This document shows positions 57,904 to 64,000 of a DNA stretch of 64,000 nucleotides, piece by piece (position 1 is the stretch's first letter; each line of letters opens with the position of its first letter). The DNA comes from Escallonia rubra (lineage: Eukaryota > Streptophyta > Magnoliopsida > Escalloniales > Escalloniaceae): positions 62,001 through 126,000 of the forward strand of contig JAVXUO010001788.1 of NCBI GenBank assembly GCA_033065855.1, in the 5' to 3' direction. The notes under the pieces are model-generated. The model was not told where the DNA came from. It made no database searches and worked only from the letters and a program-made list of their open reading frames with translations. A program made the position numbers and the translations under genes.

Positions 57904-59888
57904 TCAATGTGAGATTCTGCTAAGCCAAAGCCATTTCCCCTCATTTAGCTTCCCTTTAATCTCACTTTTGACAACACGAAGCAATAACAACCCCGCAATA
58001 GATAAAGAAAGGATAAGCATAAAAAAGACACTGTTCCATCCTCTTGTTGATATATACCCTGCCAAAAGTGGGCCCAAAGCTGCCCCAGCAGAACCAGTAC
58101 CATCTATAATTGCAGTCACAGTAGCCAAAGCACGAGAATTACCACTATTCAAGCCCTGCGTACCAAGATCAGCAGCAACTGCTGTTGTAATAAGTGAATA
58201 TGGTCCATTTACGAGCAAACCAGAAAGAAACATCAACGATATATTGCTGAGCATAGATATACTTCCATAAATGCGGTAGAACACAAGGGTAGGTACTGAG
58301 AGTAACAAGAATGCTACTGACGTAATAGCACGAGCTTCTATCATATCAGAAATGCACCCGGCCAATATTCCCCCAACGACTCCTCCAACATCAAATATTG
58401 TCGAAAGAATCCCAGCAGTTTTGTGCGACAAATGAACACCAGCAACAGCTTCAATTGCATTGCCAAACAAAATGTTAGTCATAATCCAAACTTGCTAAGT
58501 AATACAAATTATGATCGCAACAAACGCTTAGTGTCCATTCAGGCATCCCATGGCACTTGAATTGGGCTTTCTTTCTCTCTTTTTTGTTGGTTTTTTAACC
58601 TCCTTGGTGTGGGCGTGCAGGGTGGATATAACAACTTCGAGAAGATGCAATTATCCTTGTCCAAAGAGTGACCCTACGAGGCTATGACCTATGCACATTG
58701 CAGAGATAATATTCCAATTGTTCTAAAGATCTCAATTCCCTATACCAAACAAGATGTTCAACAATTTCATTTTCATGACACACACACTTCATCACATTTT
58801 TACGTGAATCAGACAAAGACCATGTCTGAAAACTTCTAAGCACTTGTAACTGCAACAATAGTTATTGCAACATACAAACACTCAAATCACTATCAAACCA
58901 ACTAACATAGTAAAATTAATGATTCCAATAGTCAAAGTGTTAATGAAGTTGAAATACCTGTGTGCCTAATGTAGAATGGCAACCAATACAGAAACGTATA
59001 AGCCACGAGCTTAGAGAAAAACAGGCAGAACGCAAATGGCGCCACGCCCGGCAACCTCCACGCCTCCAAGAACCCAATGGCAACAGCCGAATCTGCACCT
59101 TCCGCCTCAGCAACTTCCACCCCTCCTTCCGCCTCACCAACTCCCACCCCTCCTTCCAATCCCTCCTTCTCCGATCCCACTAATGACATTCCCTCCGAGT
59201 CCATCTCAACCCCCTCCTCCTCCCCCGCCAATTCCAAACCGACATCCCTGGGCCCCACAATCAGAAACTTCAAAACCAATACTGCCACTAACATTATAAT
59301 CACCCCAGGCACCACAAATGACCAGCCCCATCCAAACCCTAAAACCGACGAGGCAACGATCGATCCGATTATGTTACCCACAGAGGTGTGCGAGTTCCAC
59401 ACACCCATTATCAACCCTCTTTTGGACTTTCCAAACCAATTTCCAACAATGGATACCACACAAGGCCACCCAATTGATTGAAAAACCCCACAAATAACCT
59501 GAACAATCACGTAAAATCCCAAATAATGAACACCCAAAAAATACCCCAGACCGAAAACTACTGTGAAAAGGCCACTACCAACCATCCCGATGGTCAAGAA
59601 GAGCCTAAGGTCAATCCGGTCGCCAATATGGCCGGAAAAGTACATTCCGATCGAATAGGCCGACAAGAAGGCAAGATCGAGCTCGCCGAGACGGTGGGGC
59701 CCTTGGGGCCCGTTGAACGGGGCCCAGCCAGTGTCATTTGTGATGTTCGGGCCGTGAACTTCGGGGCCGAGGACGCTCTTGACGATGCTGGGTGGCTTGC
59801 GGGAGGCGTGGAAGGCGGCGTAGGCGGCGAAGGTGATTAACAAGGCTGTAATCTGGTGGGTGATCAATGGGGTCTTGTGGGGTGGCAT
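57904..59888 (-). CDS. SLC37-type glycerol-3-phosphate transporter (G3Pp-like)
   Basis: Spliced model, 491 aa: exon 1 59888-58958, exon 2 58448-57904, intron 509 bp. This is a major-facilitator sugar-phosphate/phosphate antiporter, most like the plant putative glycerol-3-phosphate transporters (Arabidopsis G3Pp group). Visible family signatures: YAAFHASRKPPSIVKSVL near residue 30, a loop with GPQGPHRLGELDLAFL, GHIGDRIDLRLFL, GNWFGKSKRGLIMGVWNSHT, WLPFYI, LSTIFDVGGVVGGILAG, LLVNGPYSLITTAVAADLGT, NSRALATVTAIIDGTGSAG and AALGPLLAGY. Hydrophobic segments fit 12 membrane spans, with an acidic Glu/Gly-rich central loop (residues about 225-275). The start MPPHKTP is chosen as closest to the conserved first span; an in-frame ATG lies 11 codons upstream. 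The exon 2 acceptor was set at 58449 because it joins FYIRHT to AVAGVHLSHKTAG as in the family. Membrane location (plasma or plastid) cannot be read. Confidence 0.88.
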
Positions 59889-60059
59889 TGTGTGATGTGC
59901 TGCGGTATACAGTAGGATCAATATGTGCGAAACAACGATTTGGTTGAATCTTAGGACAAGAGAGAATTTGTTGTGGCTTTGTGTAAGAATTCATTTCGTA
60001 GAGTTGAAGGGAATTTTGACTGAGTTGCAGCCTTGCAGCCTTCTATTCTACCCCGGGTA

Positions 60060-60720
60060 CGCATGATTGATATTGCTACTTTTCTTGGGATCTCGATCCA
60101 CTGCTTGGCTAGGGTTACAGCAGTGGTGCTGTGACCCTGTCACAGCCGTCCGATCCTTGTGGGTGGGGGGAACGGTCTAGATCACGCCACGTCACCCACA
60201 CCTTCAATTCCCTGCTTTTCCTCTCATTTACTCTCCCTCCCTTCATTTACTCTGTCGGCCATCAACCACCATTCACTCTCTCTCTCCTTACGCCGGCGAC
60301 CAAGCACCACGCCGGGATCTCCTTACGCCGGCGACATTCCCGGCGAAGGCACAGCGACGTCACCGCCACAGCAGTCTGGATCTGCCGGCGACGCGACCAC
60401 CATTAACTCTCTCTCTCTCTCTCCACAGCACCACGCCGGGATCTCCTTACGCCGGCGACATTCCCGGCGATATAGACACCGACGTCACCGCCACAGCAGC
60501 CTGGATCTTCCGGCGACGCGACCACCATTCACTCTCTCTCTCCACAGCACCACGCCGTCCATCGACCAGCGGCAGCGGCTCCTCACGCCGTCCAATTTCC
60601 GGTGAAGACACGGCAACGCCAAATCCAACTTCCGGCGACGTCGCCGGCCACTTTCCGGCGAAGAGAGGTCTCTTTTATCTCTTCCCCCTAATACTGCTGG
60701 TACTTAAAACTGCTGGTCAT
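60060..60720. repeat. GC-rich CT tandem repeat, ~122-bp unit
   Basis: Units starting at about 60305, 60429 and 60549 (CACCACGCCG) share GGGATCTCCTTACGCCGGCG, ACATTCCCGGCGA, GACGTCACCGCCACAGCAG, CTGGATCT, CCGGCGACGCGACCACCATT and a CTCTCTCT run. The third unit is truncated. The region is rich in CCGGCGA words and contains long open frames on the plus strand that follow the repeat. Context suggests captured or amplified sequence in a transposon; no ends were found. CTGCTGGTACTTAA occurs twice just after it (about 60698 and 60741). Confidence 0.8.
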
Positions 60721-60987
60721 CCGTTTTTCATGAAAATCAAAACTGCTGGTACTTAACCTTTGCTACTTCTACCCATTTTTTGATTGAAATTGAGAACTGA
60801 TATTGGAACGCTTGCTCAATTACAGTATTGCTTTTGCAATTTTGGAATCTGTATATGTTGGTTAACGAATTGTTCAATAAGTTTGTATGCTTGTAAGGGT
60901 TTCCTGCTTGCGTGCTTGTTGGCGTTAGAAATGGGGGTTGTCTGTTCTTTGTGGGTATCTGCTGCTTCGTTTTAGTTGTGTTTGTTG

Positions 60988-61931
60988 TAGGGGTGAGCAC
61001 GGTTCGGTTTGGTTCGGTTTGGGGGTCAAATCGTAAACCGAACCAATGAACCTCGGTTCACAAATTCTTAAACCAAACCGAACCAAGTCACCTCGGTTTG
61101 AACGGTTCGGTTTGAAATGTTTAAACGGTTCAAATTGAACGGTTCGGATCGGTTTGAGCATAGTTTAAACATTATTATGTTTTCAAGAAAAAAAACAATA
61201 ACCAATTACAACTTTTCTTAAGATTAATTTATAACTTTTTTCAGCTACTGTATTTTTTTGGGTGCTCATGGTTTATGAGAGTACTTGCTCTCGTTCCTAC
61301 ATTGTTTGGGCTTTCAACATGATTATACTGGAATAACATAACACAAATTTCAGAACTTACTTCTTAACAGTTGAGCAAGAAACTAGACCAAGAGGGTGTG
61401 CATCACAATGGTAGTAAAAAAATACAAATAATTTCCTAAGTCTTAATATCTAACAAATCTGCACTTCTCTAAAGTTTTTATTAGTTGGTTTTCATTTAAG
61501 TAGGTATGGCTCGTATTTTATCATTCTTGACTCTACTGTAATACTTGATATAACTAGCCTATTGGCTCCATGTTTACATTACAGGAGCCATAGTGTAAAT
61601 GATGCAATATATAGTGAGTAATGGCTTTGAAAGGGTAGAATTAGAACAGAAGGCTAATTTAGGGTGAACATGTTTTATTCTATCCTGATTATTAGCTAAT
61701 AAGGGTAAGGTATATATATATTTTTTCTAGTCATGTGACCCTCGGTTCGGTTCGGTTTAGTGCCAGTTTGAAAATCCTAAACCGTGAACCGAACCAAACC
61801 GGCCTCGGTTTGAGGTTTGAAAATATCAAACCAAACCATTCAAGCTCATCAACGGTTCAGATTCGATATCGGTTCGGTTCCAACGGTTTGAACGGTTCGG
61901 ATCGGTTTTATCGGTTTGTTGCTCACCCCTA
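60988..61931. mobile_element. hAT-type non-autonomous element (MITE)
   Basis: A perfect 8-bp target duplication GTTTGTTG lies at 60980-60987 and 61932-61939. The element begins TAGGGGTGAGCA and ends TGCTCACCCCTA, a perfect 12-bp inverted repeat. Its sub-terminal arms are packed with GGTTCGGTTT/AAACCGAACC words, which recur as CGGTTCGGATCGGTTT at both ends. The middle is unrelated AT-rich DNA and has no transposase. An 8-bp duplication with AGGGGTG ends is diagnostic of hAT superfamily. Confidence 0.93.
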
Positions 61932-61939
61932 GTTTGTTG

Positions 61940-63164
61940 GTAAGACTGCGGTCTCTTTGAGCCTAATGTAGATTCGTAATTGTTAAATCCTCTAGGCTAA
62001 TTTTTGGGAGGCTATATAGAGACCAGTTATTGTTTGATGAGAATGCTCGGGAGGGTTTATTGCTTCATAGTGGATATCCGTGTCTGAATATGCATATGGT
62101 GAGGTTCATTATCCTTTATGCCCTAAAATCCATAGAACATCATATTGATGTGTTAAGAGATCAACCATAGGTCAATTGCCTGCTTATTGCTCCTTTGTGT
62201 TACTCTGAGCGAATTCTTCTTCATGTAGTTGATCTAGCCCGGGGGAATAATTTCATCTGGTTCTAAGGTACCATGTCCTTTTGCTCAAATTGTTCCACAA
62301 TCACTCAGATGTAGTCGTAAGAGTGCAAAAAAGAAAAGCCAGAATAGTGGGAATTTTTAACTAAGAAGATGGTTAAAGTAAGCAAGAATACCTCCGAAAG
62401 CTGATACAAGCTAGAAAAGCTGCTAAAACCATGGATGCTTTTGTTTATGAAGGGGGACAACATGTTTATTGAAAAGGAACAGGTAGTTCCACACTGTAAT
62501 TATAAGACCAATTGACTGGTTTAAAGGGTAAATAAAAAAGATAACCTAATCAAGTGACCAAGTCTTGCCTGTGTCCCTCATTGTGCATGTGCATTATACT
62601 GTAGTTATATTCTGGATTTGAATTTTGAAACAAGTTTCATGTTGGTAAAATAGTTCCTATTGATCAGCACAAGAAACCTAATTTTCTTGCTTTTTCTTAC
62701 TTCTCTTGTACCCCTCGTTTGCGCAGTAAGGGAAGCTAAGATTAATCATATTTCCACAAGTTCCCAAGAAGCATCGACTAGAAAATGAAGAATTGCTTCT
62801 GGAACTTAGGATTTTCACTGCTTCATTACCAGGAGCAGGCTCGATACAATTTTGTAGAAGACTGAAAGTATTTAGGTGCTTGTTTTTCGGCCTTTCCATG
62901 TGCATAATTAAAAAAAAGAGAAAATTTTCAGTTTTTTAGGTAGTTTTCGTACTGTTTGGGCCAAAAGTTAAATCTGCTCTGCTCCAGCCATATCAAGTTT
63001 ACATGAGGATGATCACAGGAACGACTGCAGTGAAACTGGTGACCATGTGCATGGATGTATGTCCTCTCTTTTGTAATTGCATTGCATATTAGCTCGGGAT
63101 GGAGGACACCAAAAGGAATACAAAAGATTCTATGTTGTTTGCCCCAGTAGCCAGATCTCTGCTC
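61940..63164. other. Gene-free stretch
   Basis: No recognisable gene. The minus-strand frame at 62678-62905 (75 aa) has no motif I know. Given the helicase fragment to the right on the minus strand, this region might have held its downstream exons, but I do not recognise any DEAD-box motif here. Confidence 0.45.
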
Positions 63165-63234
63165 TTACCTTCTAATGTAAGATTAGACAACTTACATTAG
63201 AAGGTAAGTTGTCTAATCTTACATTAGAAGGTAA
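63165..63234. repeat. 31-bp perfect palindrome with 8-bp spacer
   Basis: Arms 63165-63195 (TTACCTTCTAATGTAAGATT...) and 63204-63234 are perfect reverse complements around the spacer ATTAGAAG (63196-63203). The spacer with its flanks forms the word CTTACATTAGAAGGTAA, which recurs at the right arm's end, so the structure is both hairpin and overlapping direct repeat. It is followed by a direct repeat GTAATTCAATGAGCATTCC at 63231-63249 and 63255-63273. Confidence 0.95.
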
Positions 63235-63337
63235 TTCAATGAGCATTCCGTGGTGTAATTCAATGAGCATTCCTGTCATGAAAATCAATGCACAAATGAA
63301 GGAACTAATACAGTACTCTAAAAGAAAGCATACATAC

Positions 63338-63447
63338 CGAAAGTACCATCAGAATGCTGAACCCGGGGATCCTTGCTCTGCAGATGATGAATAACTGGAG
63401 CTAGATATGCAACAGTTTTTCATGTGCCTGTAGTGGCCTTAACAAGC
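63338..63447 (-). pseudogene. DEAD-box RNA helicase fragment (RH17-like) with stop in P-loop
   Basis: Read on the minus strand from an acceptor (TTGCAG) at 63448 to a donor (GTATGT) at 63337, the exon encodes [20 protein letters not shown] and then [15 protein letters not shown]. This is the helicase motif I (Walker A, A-x-T-G-x-G-K-T) and following helix of a DEAD-box ATP-dependent RNA helicase, resembling the plant RH17/DDX31 group. The second P-loop glycine codon is TGA (63422-63420), one base from GGA. No motif II (DEAD) or later motif is recognised to the left. It is a broken fragment whose 5' part lies towards the right edge. Confidence 0.75.
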
Positions 63448-63759
63448 CTGCAATTCCCACAAACCCAAACACGCAAATTTAGCCTTCAAAGAAAATTGAT
63501 ATTGCCCTTGATCTCTTTTCTTCTCCATGCTCAAACAGCATCTAGCCTCACAAAGGGCGAAGGTTTTTTTTTTTTCAAGAAGCATTACCAATACGTTCAT
63601 TTGAGTTTCTTCCGTGACAAGGATGGCCCCCTTTTCTCAATGGGAACCATGCTAGACAGTACCCATGGAGTCCATGCCATCTATTGGAGTCCTAGAAAGC
63701 ATCAGCTCGGTAGCTAGGCAACCTGAGGTGTGCTCTAAAATGGAAGCGTGCCTTAACCT

Positions 63760-63965
63760 ATTCAAGAGATGAAGATTAGCAGTGACCAGCATTCATACCT
63801 CAACAGAAACTTCAGAAGGTCATTGCGAAAGAACGTGAAGGCCAAGCATATCTGGAATGATAGCTTGAAAGAAGTACGCTTGCAAAAGACCTGTTGATCA
63901 TGAGGAAGGCCTTCTGAATGTCCTTTCACCACCGACTGCTTTTTGGCACATTGCTTCACTAATCT
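63760..63965 (-). pseudogene. Possible upstream exon of the helicase fragment, frameshifted
   Basis: On the minus strand, upstream of the P-loop exon, the words VF/FAS, SS and LGLHVLSQ appear in different frames of one ~100-bp stretch ending at a donor (GAG then GTATGA, about 63802). This is where RH17-type proteins have a FASxSFSSLGLHPxL-like segment. Shifts of frame and a stop after LSQ mean it is not translatable as one exon. The 65-codon open frame at 63762-63959 is therefore probably not a real protein. Low confidence without the sequence to the right. Confidence 0.35.
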
Positions 63966-64000
63966 ACCATCTCAGGCTTAAGCCTCCTGCTCCCTTATTC

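Noticed and set aside
58449..58482. Earlier start of transporter exon 2 (adding an Ile-Leu-Phe-Gly-Asn-Ala stretch)
   Set aside because: Acceptor at about 58493 also keeps frame, but would insert residues not expected between the membrane span and the LSxKTAGxLST motif; the acceptor at 58449 joins them as in the family.

Overview
This window is nuclear DNA of a flowering plant. The genes are split by short-exon GT-AG introns, intergenic DNA is AT-rich, and there are plant-type DNA transposons, SINE-like copies and long microsatellites. The protein families (CIP73-type ubiquitin-like protein, plant RPS11, a plant PP2C, an SLC37-type transporter) point to an angiosperm, probably a eudicot; I cannot name the species. 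No prokaryotic operon, CRISPR array or organellar gene is present.

Layout. 1-7100: gene-free, with a tandemly duplicated SINE-like unit and diverged duplications. 7100-23450 (+): a 15-coding-exon gene for a CIP73/BAG6-like ubiquitin-domain protein (725 aa as modelled) with a long 5' leader intron. 24340-27700 (+): the 40S ribosomal protein S11 gene, with a typical ribosomal-protein promoter and a satellite-like repeat in intron 2. 27700-35950: gene-free, packed with MITEs and a Mutator-like element nested in older MITE sequence. 35975-42105 (+): a four-exon PP2C phosphatase gene (379 aa). 42100-51060: retroposon-like debris and a decayed hAT transposon, which is itself interrupted by a 1.3-kb terminal-inverted-repeat element inserted in a TA microsatellite. 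51060-57900: gene-poor. 57904-59888 (-): a two-exon SLC37-type glycerol-3-phosphate transporter gene (491 aa). 59900-64000: a GC-rich CT repeat, a clean hAT MITE, a long perfect palindrome and, at the right edge on the minus strand, a fragment of a DEAD-box helicase (RH17-like) with a stop codon inside its ATP-binding loop.

The four intact genes are unrelated housekeeping or signalling genes and form no functional cluster. The most distinctive content is the transposons: two 1.7-kb elements of one family in introns of two different genes (one with a perfect 9-bp target duplication), a TA-microsatellite-associated element carrying seven short palindromes, and a 118-bp tandem duplication that creates a second splice acceptor in the CIP73-like gene. 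All exon boundaries were read by eye from splice consensus, frame continuity and remembered family features; no search or alignment was run.
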